From Micromonospora craniellae (GTDB lineage Bacteria > Actinomycetota > Actinomycetes > Mycobacteriales > Micromonosporaceae): a stretch of 64,000 bases of DNA. The DNA is taken from assembly GCF_014764405.1 (NCBI RefSeq), contig NZ_CP061725.1, forward strand, positions 1,860,001-1,924,000, given 5' to 3'. The position numbers and the translations under genes are program-made. The notes below the pieces were generated by a model. The model made no database searches. It had not been told where the DNA came from and saw nothing but the letters and a program-made list of their open reading frames with translations. Numbering within the stretch: the first letter of the stretch is position 1; every line of letters starts with the position of its first letter. This document shows, piece after piece, positions 1-8,594 of this stretch.

Positions 1-1114
1 CTGGTTCGCCGCGCGGGCCCGTTCGGCGACCGAGATCGCCCGGCTGGACGCCACCCTGCGCGCCACCCGTGAGGGCGAGGGGCGGCTGGAGCAGTCGATG
101 CGGGCGTTGAGCTACGAGGCGACGGCCCAGTCCCAGGAGGCGGTGGCCCGGGCGGTGGCACCGCTGCACGACACGTTGCGCCGCTACGAGCAGCGGGTGG
201 CCGAGTTGGAGCGGGACCGCGTCGACGCGTACGCGGAGCTGCGCGAACAGGTGCGGTCGATGAGCACGGTCTCCGGTGAGCTGCGTACCGAGACCAAGCA
301 GTTGGTGGCGGCGCTGCGCGCTCCGCAGGTACGCGGCCGGTGGGGCGAGCACCAGTTGCGGCGGATCGTGGAGGCTGCCGGGATGCTGGAGCACTGCGAC
401 TTCTCCGAGCAGGTCACCGCCGCCACCGACCACCAGACGGTCCGTCCCGACATGGTGGTCCGGCTGCACGGTGGCCGGAGTGTGGTGGTGGACGCGAAGG
501 TGCCGTTCGACGCGTACCTGACCGCGATGGAGGCGCGCGACGAGCGGGGGCGGGACACCCATCTCGACCTGCACGCCAAGCACCTGCGGGCACATGTGGA
601 CGCGCTGGCGGCCAAGTCGTACTGGGCGGCCTTCGAGTCCACCCCGGAATTCGTGGTCCTCTTCGTACCTGCCGACCCGTTCCTGGACATGGCGTTGCAG
701 CGCGATCCCACGCTGCTGGAGCACGCGTTCACCCGCAACGTCGTGCTGGCCACGCCGGCCACCCTGGTCGCGCTGCTGCGTACGGTGGCCTGGTCGTGGC
801 GGCAGGAGCAGCTCGCCCGCAACGCCCTGGCGGTCCACACGCTGGCCCGGGAGCTGTACGGTCGGCTGTCCACACTCGGCGACCACGTCGGCAAGCTCGG
901 CGCGTCGCTGGGCGGCGCGGTGACCGCGTACAACCGGGCGGTGGGTTCGCTGGAGGCGCGGGTGCTGGTCAGCGCGCGCAAGCTGGCCGAACTGGGCGTT
1001 TCCGACCAGGAGCTGGCAGTGCCGCATCAGGTGGAACTGGCGCCCCGGCAACCGCAGGCGCCGGAACTGATCGGCGATGGTCCCACAACAGACGGTCGAT
1101 CTCGACCGGACTAA
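1..1114 (+). CDS. rmuC: DNA recombination protein RmuC, 5' end cut by window edge
   Basis: The frame is open from the first bases of the window, so the true start lies upstream; an ATG at 98 is internal. The visible part begins with a charged, helical, coiled-coil-like stretch rich in Arg, Glu and Ala, as expected for the N-terminal half of RmuC. It continues into the conserved RmuC domain with segments such as RGRWGEHQLRRIVEAAGM, VVDAKVPFDAYL and FVVLFVPADPFLDMAL. RmuC proteins limit inversions and recombination at short repeats; the domain belongs to the PD-(D/E)xK nuclease superfamily, with D-A-K here matching the catalytic core. The C-terminal tail is short and hydrophilic. The next gene starts 162 bp downstream on the same strand with its own ribosome site, so the two are probably not one operon. 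Confidence 0.9.
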   Translation, partial: WFAARARSATEIARLDATLRATREGEGRLEQSMRALSYEATAQSQEAVARAVAPLHDTLRRYEQRVAELERDRVDAYAELREQVRSMSTVSGELRTETKQLVAALRAPQVRGRWGEHQLRRIVEAAGMLEHCDFSEQVTAATDHQTVRPDMVVRLHGGRSVVVDAKVPFDAYLTAMEARDERGRDTHLDLHAKHLRAHVDALAAKSYWAAFESTPEFVVLFVPADPFLDMALQRDPTLLEHAFTRNVVLATPATLVALLRTVAWSWRQEQLARNALAVHTLARELYGRLSTLGDHVGKLGASLGGAVTAYNRAVGSLEARVLVSARKLAELGVSDQELAVPHQVELAPRQPQAPELIGDGPTTDGRSRPD

Positions 1115-1276
1115 TCAGACTCTTACCACCTTCGATGTGACATTGCGCGTCTCGCGTATCACGAGATGGTCACAACGTACCTGCCGGTAGTGACATCGAT
1201 GGTCGGCACCACGAAGGATTCGCCTCACGCGTGCCCTGCATCTGAGGGCGCCTGAGTTCTCTGGAGGAAAGAGAAC

Positions 1277-4200
1277 GTGAGTAAACCCCGAATCCTGAGC
1301 CGGCGTACCTCCGCCGCGCTCTTCGCCTCGGTCATGGCGGCCGGCGCCGTGACCGTGGTGGGCGGTACCGCCACCGCGAGCGCCGCCCCTGCCGGATCCG
1401 ACACCGCGCAGGCCACCCCCGCCGAGGTGCTCGGCGACCACGACGCCAAGCTGCTCTCCGAGGCGGAGGCGAAGAAGGCCCCCACCGTCACGATGATCGT
1501 CGCCACCGACAAGGGCAAGGCGAAGGACGTCGCGGACGACCTCAAGGACCTCGGTGCTGCGGTCACCGAGCGCTACGACACCATCGGCTACGTGCTGGCG
1601 AAGGTGCCGACCGGCAAGGCGGTCAAGGCCGCCATGCTGCCCGGCGTCGCCGAGGTCGACCTGGACGAGACGATCCAGTTGCCCGACCCGAAGCCGGAGG
1701 TCGTCCAGGGCGCCAAGAAGGCCGCCAGACAGGGCGCGACGCTCAGCGGCCCCGGCGCTGGGACGCCCGCCGACAACCCCTACATGCCGTCCGGCGAGAT
1801 CGGTGCGGTCAAGTTCGTCAAGCAGAACCCCACGTGGGACGGGCGCGGCGTCACCATCGGCATCATGGACACCGGTGTGGACCTGGAGCACCCGGCGCTA
1901 CAGGTGACCACCACCGGCGAACGCAAGATCGTCGACTCGGTGACCGCCACCGACCCGTTCGAGGACCCCACCTGGCGGCCGATGATCACCCAGGTCACCG
2001 GGCCGACGTTCACCGTCGCCGGTCGCACCTGGACCGCACCGGCCGGCACGTACCGGTTCAACCTGTTCAGCGAGAGCATCACCGCCAACAGCGAGCCGGC
2101 CGGTGACGTCAACCGCGACGGCGACACCACCGACCAGTTCGGCATCCTCTTCGACCCGGCGACCAACAACGTCTGGGTGGACACCGACCAGGACGGCGAC
2201 TTCACCGACGAGGCCCTGATGCGGCCGTACAAGGAGAAGTTCGACGTCGGGTACTTCGGCACCGACGATCCGGCGACTCCGGTCACCGAGCGGATGTCGT
2301 TCGTGGTCGAGTACCGCAAGAACGTCGACACCACCCCGCTCGGCGGCCCCGGCCTGGTCGACTACGTCAACATCGGCATCATCGAGGGCGCGCACGGCAC
2401 GCACGTCGCCGGCATCACCGCCGCGAACAGCATGCTGGGCAACAGCGCCTTCAACGGCGCCGCCCCCGGCGCCAAGATCGTTTCCTCGCGCGCCTGCTCC
2501 TGGGGCGGCGGCTGCACGTACGCCGCGCTCACCACCGGCATGGCCGACCTGGTGATCAACCGCGGCGTCGACGTGATCAACATGTCGATCGGTGGCCTGC
2601 CGGCGCTCAACGACGGCAACAACGCCCGCGCCACCCTCTACAACAACCTGATCACCACCTACGGTGTCCAGATGTTCATCTCGGCCGGCAACTCCGGCCC
2701 GGGTGTGAACACCATCGGCGACCCGTCGGCGTCGAGCAACGTGGTCAGCGTGGCGGCCAGCATCAGCAAGGACACCTGGCTGGCCAACTACGGCTCGGTG
2801 GTGAAGAAGAAGAACGCGTTGTTCAACTTCTCCTCGCGCGGCCCGCGTGAGGACGGCGGCGCCAAGCCGAACATCGCCGCGCCGGGTTCGGCCATCTCCG
2901 CCACCCCGGTCTGGCAGGCCGGCAGCCCGGTGCCCGAGGCCGGCTACACCCTCCCGCCGGGCTACGGCATGTTCAACGGTACGTCGATGGCCTCCCCGCA
3001 GGCCGCCGGTGGTGCCGCGCTGCTGCTCTCGGCCGCCAAGGCCACCGACAAGGGCGTGACGCCCGCCGCGCTGCGTCGGGCGATCTACAGCTCGGCCAAG
3101 CCGATCGCGGACACCCCGACCTTCGGGCAGGGCTACGGCATGTTCAATGTGCCGGGTGCCTGGAAGCTGCTGCGCAAGAGCAGCGAGCCGAACGACTACA
3201 CCTCCGAGGCCCCGGTCTGCACGGTGCTTTCCAACCAGCTCGCCACGCCCAACCGCGGCACCGGTGTCTACAACCGGTGTGCCGCAGCCGACGGCGGTCA
3301 CAGGATCAACCAGTCGAAGTCGTACCAGGTCAAGCTGACCCGGACCAGCGGCCCGACCGGCAACGTGCGGCACAACATCGGCCTGCACGGCAACAACGGC
3401 ACGTTCAAGGCGCCGAAGAACGTCACGCTGCCGCTGAACAAGACCGTCACCATCACGGTGACCGCCAAGCCGAAGACCGCCGGGGCGCACGGCACGATCG
3501 TCACGGTCGACGACCCGAGCACCAACACGATCGACTTCGAGTTCTCCGCAGTCGTGGTGGCCTCGAACGACGTGAGCAAGCCCGCCTTCGCCTACTCGGC
3601 ACGGGGCACGGTGGATCGCAACAACACCACCTCGTACTTCGTGACGGTGCCGCCGGGTGCCGGTGCGCTGCAGGTGAACCTCTCCGGCATCGCCACCGGG
3701 TCACAGACCCGCTTCATCGCCATCAACCCGTACGGCGTCCCGGTGGAGAGCACCTCCAGCCTGGCCTGCTACACCAACTTCGCCAGCACGGTCGTCTGCA
3801 ACGCGTTCGAGCGTGACTACCAGAACCCGCTGCCGGGTGTCTGGGAGATCGAGGTGGAGTCGCGGCGGACCTCGCCAGCGCTGAACAACCCGTACCAGCT
3901 CCAGGCACGGGTGCAGGGCATCACGGTCGAGCCGGCCGTGGTCGAGCTGCCGGCGGTCACCGCCGGTGTCCCGACCCCGGTGACCTGGTCGCTGAAGAAC
4001 GCCTTCGGCCCGGTCTCGGTGACCGGCCAGGGTGGCCCGCTGTCCAGCGTGCACACGGAGCGGCCGACCATCGTCGAGCTGGCCCAGCAGGAGTTCACCG
4101 TCGAGGTGCCGGCGGGCGCCACCAGCTTCACCGCCCGCATCGGCAACCCGTCGAACGCCAGTGCCGACCTGGACCTGTTCATCTACCGGGGCACCACCCT

Positions 4201-4543
4201 GGTCGGGCAGCAGGCCGACGGTGACTCGGAGGAGGCGGTGACCCTGACCAACCCGGTCGCGGGCACCTACCGGGTCGTCGTGGACGCGTACGCGGTGGAC
4301 GGCGCCGGTGGCAGCACCGCGTACGACTACCGGGACTCGTTCTCGTCCCCGTCGCTCGGCACCCTCTCCGCGTCGGGCGGCACGCTCACCCTGAACAACG
4401 GCGCCACCGGCAGCCTCTCGGGCTCGGTGACCGCCCAGTCCGCCCCGCCCGCGGGCCGGGCGCTCTACGGTGAGCTGGCCGTGGTGACCACGGAAGGCGC
4501 GGTCGTCGGCCGCGGCGCGGTCTCCGTCGGCGCAGTGAACTGA
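1277..4543 (+). CDS. Large secreted S8 family serine peptidase (subtilase)
   Basis: A GTG start is preceded by GGAGGAAAG. Residues 1 to about 37 form a signal peptide with an AxA-type cleavage region, so the 1088-aa product is exported. A propeptide-like region (about 40-150) precedes the catalytic domain. The subtilisin triad is complete: Asp198 in GIMDTGVD, His373 in HGTHVAG and Ser570 in GTSMASPQAAG. About 175 residues separate Asp and His, much more than in subtilisin; this insert carries two acidic Asp-rich loops at about 277-286 (DVNRDGDTTD) and 302-312 (DTDQDGDFTDE) that look like calcium-binding loops. Downstream are Ig-like or beta-sandwich regions, including a pre-peptidase-C-like segment around 960-1020 (ADLDLFIYRGTT, AGTYRVVVDAYA). 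Likely role: extracellular or wall-associated proteolysis. The substrate cannot be told from sequence. Confidence 0.93.
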   Translation: MSKPRILSRRTSAALFASVMAAGAVTVVGGTATASAAPAGSDTAQATPAEVLGDHDAKLLSEAEAKKAPTVTMIVATDKGKAKDVADDLKDLGAAVTERYDTIGYVLAKVPTGKAVKAAMLPGVAEVDLDETIQLPDPKPEVVQGAKKAARQGATLSGPGAGTPADNPYMPSGEIGAVKFVKQNPTWDGRGVTIGIMDTGVDLEHPALQVTTTGERKIVDSVTATDPFEDPTWRPMITQVTGPTFTVAGRTWTAPAGTYRFNLFSESITANSEPAGDVNRDGDTTDQFGILFDPATNNVWVDTDQDGDFTDEALMRPYKEKFDVGYFGTDDPATPVTERMSFVVEYRKNVDTTPLGGPGLVDYVNIGIIEGAHGTHVAGITAANSMLGNSAFNGAAPGAKIVSSRACSWGGGCTYAALTTGMADLVINRGVDVINMSIGGLPALNDGNNARATLYNNLITTYGVQMFISAGNSGPGVNTIGDPSASSNVVSVAASISKDTWLANYGSVVKKKNALFNFSSRGPREDGGAKPNIAAPGSAISATPVWQAGSPVPEAGYTLPPGYGMFNGTSMASPQAAGGAALLLSAAKATDKGVTPAALRRAIYSSAKPIADTPTFGQGYGMFNVPGAWKLLRKSSEPNDYTSEAPVCTVLSNQLATPNRGTGVYNRCAAADGGHRINQSKSYQVKLTRTSGPTGNVRHNIGLHGNNGTFKAPKNVTLPLNKTVTITVTAKPKTAGAHGTIVTVDDPSTNTIDFEFSAVVVASNDVSKPAFAYSARGTVDRNNTTSYFVTVPPGAGALQVNLSGIATGSQTRFIAINPYGVPVESTSSLACYTNFASTVVCNAFERDYQNPLPGVWEIEVESRRTSPALNNPYQLQARVQGITVEPAVVELPAVTAGVPTPVTWSLKNAFGPVSVTGQGGPLSSVHTERPTIVELAQQEFTVEVPAGATSFTARIGNPSNASADLDLFIYRGTTLVGQQADGDSEEAVTLTNPVAGTYRVVVDAYAVDGAGGSTAYDYRDSFSSPSLGTLSASGGTLTLNNGATGSLSGSVTAQSAPPAGRALYGELAVVTTEGAVVGRGAVSVGAVN

Positions 4544-4562
4544 CACCACCACCGCACCACCA

Positions 4563-4599
4563 GGAAGCCCGTCTCCGGTCCACCCGGAGGCGGGCTTCC
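4563..4599 (+). terminator. Intrinsic-type hairpin after the subtilase gene
   Basis: GGAAGCCCG-T-CTCCGG pairs with CCGGAGGCGGGCTTCC around a five-base loop, with one G-T wobble. It lies 20 bp after the stop. There is no strong T-run, which is common for high-GC actinomycete terminators. It also separates the gene from the convergent broken gene that ends at 4606. Confidence 0.75.
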
Positions 4600-4605
4600 G
4601 CCTTC

Positions 4606-5284
4606 CTAGCCGGAGGACGGCACGCGGTTACTGGTCAGACCGGCGACGAGCAGGAGGTATGCGGCCAGCTCCACGGCGGCCGGCAGCGCCGGCACCGGCG
4701 CCGGCAGGGACGTGGTGGCGCCGATCGCGGTGAAGATGCTCCCGCGATCCGCCGAATAGGGCAACGGCACCATGCCGAGGGCCGCGTCCAGGTGCAGCAG
4801 GGCGGCCGGTGCCAGCAGGGCGACACCGACGGCGGCGAGCCGGTACCCGCGCCCGAACAGCAACGCGGCCAACACGATCGCACCCAGCGCGAGCACGAGC
4901 GGAGGCAACGCGACGACGAGCAGTTCCGTGACGGCTTACCGGTCGTCCCGGGGCCGGAGCGACTCGGAGTCCCGCACGGCGAGATGAACCTGCACCACCG
5001 AGGTTGACATCCGATGGGCCCGGCCGGAACACCTGCCACAACCTGCCGGTGGGCTCGGCGGGCATCGTGCGGTACGCGTCGACGACCGGCGCGACGAGGG
5101 CCAGCGGTACGGCCCAGCGAGCCACCCGCGCACCTGCCAGCAGCGCGTACGCCACCAGGAGCGCCAGCGCAGTCAGTTCGGCGTGCCGGAGGATCGGCAC
5201 GCCGGTGAGCACACCGAGGACGTGGAGTACGGCGAGAACAGCCGTGGCGGCGAGGAGTATCGGCCGGAAACGCACCCGGCGCAT
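4606..5284 (-). pseudogene. Disrupted polytopic membrane protein gene (frame breaks)
   Basis: Two convincing membrane-protein pieces lie in different frames of the same strand. The N-terminal piece starts at ATG 5284 (MRRVRFRPILLAATAVLA) and carries about three hydrophobic segments until roughly 5010, including a conserved-looking stretch AYRTMPAEPTGRLWQ. The C-terminal piece, read in the next frame from about 4935 to 4606, begins AVTELLVVALPPLVLALGA and has two or three further hydrophobic segments. The in-between segment in the C-terminal frame (SVVQVHLAVRDSESL) ends at a TAA at 4936-4938, so at least one indel plus a stop would have to be repaired to join the two. The simplest reading is one decayed integral membrane protein gene of about 225 codons; two overlapping small genes or a sequencing error are alternatives. 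Function is not recognised. Confidence 0.5.
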
Positions 5285-5360
5285 CCTGCCAGCAATCGAT
5301 CTTCGCCGTGGTCCCCTCGGTCGCTCACCACCGCGCCGATGATGGAGTTCTGGCGAGCGT

Positions 5361-5816
5361 TCAGGCGCGCTTGGCGGTGGCCACCTCGAAGGGGATGCCC
5401 TGCTGGCACGTCGTCATCAGGGTCGCGTTGGGGCGGCCGGTCACGATGACCGAGGCACCGGCGCTGAGCACGTCACGTGCGCCGCCCACCAGCAGGTAGC
5501 CGTCGAGCAGCAGGCAGCCGGCCTCCACGCCGGCCTCGATCCGGCCGGTGAGCGTCATCTCCCCCGTCGTGGTCGGAGGCGAGGTCGGTACGCCCCGGGT
5601 CTTGCCGGGCGGCGGCGGGCTGGCCGGAGCCGTCGGGTCCACCGGGTCGGAGGGCGGGGGCACGGGGCCGGTCGGATCCGGGGTCGGCAGCTCGGTCACG
5701 GGTGACGCTCCCGTCGGGGTGGGTGCGGCGGGGCCGTTGCCGGCGTCCTGACCGCCGCAGGCGACGAGCGCCGTGCAGACGATCAGCGCGGTGGCGACGA
5801 TCCGAATGGTCCTCAT
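5361..5816 (-). CDS. Small secreted lipoprotein with Pro/Thr-rich linker
   Basis: The 151-aa product has a signal peptide ending in a lipobox (LVACGG; Cys20), so it is probably anchored to the outer face of the membrane. Residues about 25-80 are a Pro/Thr/Asp-rich flexible linker (TPDPTGPVPPPSDP). The C-terminal 65 residues form a compact domain with two cysteines (AGCLLLDGYLLVGG and MTTCQQGIPFEV) and a GASVIVTGRP strand-turn motif, suggesting a small OB-like or beta-barrel fold with a disulfide. The domain resembles short hypothetical domains found in other actinobacterial lipoproteins; no function is assignable. It stands alone, downstream of ispH on the same strand. Confidence 0.75.
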   Translation of the reverse strand: MRTIRIVATALIVCTALVACGGQDAGNGPAAPTPTGASPVTELPTPDPTGPVPPPSDPVDPTAPASPPPPGKTRGVPTSPPTTTGEMTLTGRIEAGVEAGCLLLDGYLLVGGARDVLSAGASVIVTGRPNATLMTTCQQGIPFEVATAKRA

Positions 5817-5870
5817 GCCAGCTCTGACGTGTCCGGAAGGTCAACCGTTCCATCGGCGCGGGCCGACGGA

Positions 5871-6869
5871 TCAGCTCCGGGCCGCCGCGGCGGCCTTCAT
5901 GTCGCGCTTGAGTTCCTGCGGCAGCGAGAAGGTGAGCCGCTCGTTGGCGGTCACCACCTCCTCGACGTCGCCGAAACCGCGCTCGGCGAGGTACGCCAGC
6001 ACCTCCTGGACCAGCTCATCCGGCACGCTCGCGCCGGAGGTGAGGCCCACCGTGCGGGCGTCGGCCAGCCAGGCGTCGTCGATCTCGTGGGCGAAGTCGA
6101 CCAGGTGTCCGGCGCGGGCGCCGGCGTCCAGGGCCACCTCGACCAGCCGTACCGAGTTGGATGAGTTGCGCGACCCGACCACGATCACCACGTCGCACTC
6201 GGCCGCGATCTCCTTGACCACGTGCTGCCGGTTGCTGGTGGCGTAGCAGATGTCGTCGCTGGGCGGCGACTGGAGCAGCGGCAGCCGCTTCTTGAGCCGG
6301 GCCACGGTCTCCAGGGTCTCGTCGACCGAGAGCGTGGTCTGCGACAGCCAGACGACCTTGCTCGGGTCGCGCACCGTGACGCCGTCGGCGTCCTCGGGGC
6401 CGTCCACAAGCTGGATGTGGTCGGGGGCCTCGCCGGAGGTGCCGATGACCTCCTCGTGGCCCTCATGGCCGATGAGCAGGATGTCGTAGTCCTCGGCGGC
6501 GAACCGCTTGGCCTCCTGGTGCACCTTGGTCACCAGCGGGCAGGTCGCGTCGATCGCCTTGAGCGACCGCTCCTTCGCCTGCTCGTGGACCTCGGGCGCC
6601 ACGCCGTGCGCCGAGAAGATGACGGTGGCTCCCTCCGGAACCTCCTCGTTCTCCTCGACGAAGATCGCGCCCTGCCCCTCCAGCGTCCGCACCACGTGCT
6701 TGTTGTGCACGATCTCCTTGCGGACGTAGATCGGGGCACCGTAGAGCTTGAGCGCCTCCTCGACGGTCTGCACCGCCCGGTCGACGCCCGCGCAGTAGCC
6801 ACGGGGCTTCGCCAACAGCACGCGCTTACCGGTCCCGGAAGTCCTCTCGCTCTCAGTCACGCCCCCCAT
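5871..6869 (-). CDS. ispH: 4-hydroxy-3-methylbut-2-enyl diphosphate reductase (LytB/IspH)
   Basis: This enzyme reduces HMBPP to IPP and DMAPP, the last step of the MEP isoprenoid pathway, using a [4Fe-4S] cluster in the cytoplasm. The three cluster cysteines are visible in PRGYCAGVDRAV, DATCPLVTKVHQEA and SDDICYATSNRQ. Other family motifs are HNKHVV, FSAHGV and EVIGTSGEAP (catalytic Glu region). I chose ATG 6869 (MGGVTESERTSG), giving 332 aa, typical for the family; a GTG at 6860 is possible, and the upstream extension to 6974 is Arg/Ala-rich and unlike the family. The gene is divergent from xseA with about 145 bp between, which must hold promoters for both. Confidence 0.95.
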   Translation of the reverse strand: MGGVTESERTSGTGKRVLLAKPRGYCAGVDRAVQTVEEALKLYGAPIYVRKEIVHNKHVVRTLEGQGAIFVEENEEVPEGATVIFSAHGVAPEVHEQAKERSLKAIDATCPLVTKVHQEAKRFAAEDYDILLIGHEGHEEVIGTSGEAPDHIQLVDGPEDADGVTVRDPSKVVWLSQTTLSVDETLETVARLKKRLPLLQSPPSDDICYATSNRQHVVKEIAAECDVVIVVGSRNSSNSVRLVEVALDAGARAGHLVDFAHEIDDAWLADARTVGLTSGASVPDELVQEVLAYLAERGFGDVEEVVTANERLTFSLPQELKRDMKAAAAARS

Positions 6870-7014
6870 CGTACGTGCCGCCCGCGCACCCGGCAGCGAC
6901 CGCGCCCCTGCGCCGGGCCCGTCGATCATGCGGCCGCCGCGTGTCGTGGAGACAGACGCCGCCGCCCGGGTCATGATCAGCGAAGCGGTGGGTGGATGGG
7001 CTTAGGGTGGGCGG

Positions 7015-8268
7015 GTGAGTACGGGTGGGGGGACGGCGACGGGGAGCGGAACGGCTGCCGGCACAGCGGCCAGCACGGCGGAGGAGCCGTGGCCGGTGCG
7101 GGTGGTCAGCCAGAAGATCGGCGCCTGGGTGGCGCGTCTGGGCTGGGTCTGGGTCGACGGGCAGGTGGCGCAGATCAGCCGGCGGCCGGGCGCCAGCACC
7201 GTGTTCCTCACGCTGCGTGACCCGTCGGCCGACCTGAGCCTGACCGTCACCACCAATCGGGACGTGCTCGACACCGGCGCACCGGAGTTGCGCGAGGGTG
7301 CCCGCGTGGTGCTGCACGCCAAGCCGGAGTTCTACGCCGCCCGGGGCACGCTCAGCCTGCGCGCCGACGAGATCCGCCAGGTCGGTCTCGGCGAGTTGCT
7401 GGCCCGGCTGGAGAAGCTCAAGAAGCTGCTCGCCGCCGAGGGGCTGTTCGACCGGTCCCGCAAGCGCCGACCGCCGTTCCTGCCGCAGCGGATCGGGCTG
7501 ATCACCGGCCGGGCCAGCGCCGCCGAGCGGGACGTGCTGACCAATGCCCGTCGCCGCTGGCCGGCGGTGGAGTTCCGGACGGTGAACGTGGCCGTGCAGG
7601 GTTCCGGTGCCGTGCCGCAGATCGTCGACGCGCTCAAGGTGCTGGACGGCGACCCGAGCATCGACGTGATCATCCTGGCCCGGGGCGGCGGCGGCATCGA
7701 GGACCTGCTGCCCTTCTCCGACGAGGCCCTGTGCCGGGCGGTGTTCGCCTGCCGTACGCCCGTGGTCAGCGCGATCGGCCACGAGACGGACGCGCCGTTG
7801 GTCGACTACGTGGCCGACGTCCGCGCGTCGACTCCCACCGACGCCGCCAAGCGGGTGGTGCCCGACCTGGCCGACGAGGTACGCCTGATCGGCCAGGCCC
7901 AGCACCGGCTGCGGCGCGCGGTGCACAACCTGGTCGACCGCGAGTCGCACCGGATCGAGGCCCTGCGCTCCCGACCGGCGCTGGCCCGCCCGCAGGCGAT
8001 GGTGGAGCAGCGGGCCGTCGACCTGGCCGCCCTGCGCCAGCGGGCCGCGCGCTGCCTGGACCACCGCATCGCCGCCGCCGACGACGACCTGCGGCACACC
8101 CTGGCCCGGCTGCGCGCGCTCTCGCCGGCCGCCACCCTGGACCGCGGGTACGCGATCGTGCAGCGCGCCGACGGTCACGTGGTCCGCGCCGCCACCGACG
8201 TCGCGCCCGGTGACCCGCTGCGGGTACGCGTCGCCGACGGTGAGCTGTCGGCCACCGTGAACCCCTGA
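7015..8268 (+). CDS. xseA: Exodeoxyribonuclease VII large subunit
   Basis: The 417-aa product is the catalytic subunit of exonuclease VII, which degrades single-stranded DNA. Residues about 20-120 form the OB-fold domain (WPVRVVSQKIGAWVARLGW, VFLTLRDPSADLSL). The nuclease domain follows with GLITGRASAAERDVL, VIILARGGGGIEDLLPF, VVSAIGHETDAPLVDYVAD and RASTPTDAAK. A long helical region and the C-terminal LDRGYAIVQRADG segment, typical of XseA, complete it. The GTG at 7015 is the first start in frame; the Gly/Thr-rich first 20 residues suggest a slightly later start is possible. The small subunit gene begins 28 bp downstream, so the pair is an operon. Confidence 0.95.
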   Translation: MSTGGGTATGSGTAAGTAASTAEEPWPVRVVSQKIGAWVARLGWVWVDGQVAQISRRPGASTVFLTLRDPSADLSLTVTTNRDVLDTGAPELREGARVVLHAKPEFYAARGTLSLRADEIRQVGLGELLARLEKLKKLLAAEGLFDRSRKRRPPFLPQRIGLITGRASAAERDVLTNARRRWPAVEFRTVNVAVQGSGAVPQIVDALKVLDGDPSIDVIILARGGGGIEDLLPFSDEALCRAVFACRTPVVSAIGHETDAPLVDYVADVRASTPTDAAKRVVPDLADEVRLIGQAQHRLRRAVHNLVDRESHRIEALRSRPALARPQAMVEQRAVDLAALRQRAARCLDHRIAAADDDLRHTLARLRALSPAATLDRGYAIVQRADGHVVRAATDVAPGDPLRVRVADGELSATVNP

Positions 8269-8296
8269 CCGTGCCGGCCCTGTGGAGAGGGAAGCG

Positions 8297-8518
8297 ATGA
8301 CTGACGAGAAGACCGACGGGTCGGACGAGCGGCTCAGCTACGAGCAGGCCCGCGCCGAGCTGGCGTCGGTGGTGGAGCGGCTGGAGGCCGGTGGCACGTC
8401 GCTGGAGGAGTCGCTGGCCCTGTGGGAGCGCGGCGAGGCGTTGGCCGTGATCTGCCAGCGTCGGCTCGACGGCGCCCGCGCCCGGATCGACGCCACCCGC
8501 CAGGAGTCGACGAACTGA
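8297..8518 (+). CDS. xseB: Exodeoxyribonuclease VII small subunit
   Basis: The 73-aa product (from ATG 8297) carries the complete XseB signature: LSYEQARAELASVVERLEAGGTSLEESLALWERGEAL. It is all helical and binds the large subunit in the XseA-XseB complex. An in-frame start at 8282 would add five residues, but GGAGAGGGA sits directly upstream of 8297 and decides the start. It is followed at 8541 by a strong hairpin. Confidence 0.95.
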   Translation: MTDEKTDGSDERLSYEQARAELASVVERLEAGGTSLEESLALWERGEALAVICQRRLDGARARIDATRQESTN

Positions 8519-8540
8519 CGTCGTACGTGCCCGGACACGG

Positions 8541-8570
8541 CGCGGCGGGAGCCTCCAGGCTCCCGCCGCG
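8541..8570. terminator. Bidirectional hairpin terminator between xseB and the lipoprotein gene
   Basis: Two perfect 14-nt arms (CGCGGCGGGAGCCT and AGGCTCCCGCCGCG) lie between the convergent genes ending at 8518 and 8595. The symmetry means it can stop transcription from both sides. Confidence 0.8.
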
Positions 8571-8594
8571 TCTCGTCGTCCCTGCGGAGACCGC

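Noticed and set aside
1898..3490. Minus-strand frame of about 530 codons inside the subtilase gene
   Set aside because: Antisense shadow; the plus-strand gene has signal peptide, triad and ribosome site.
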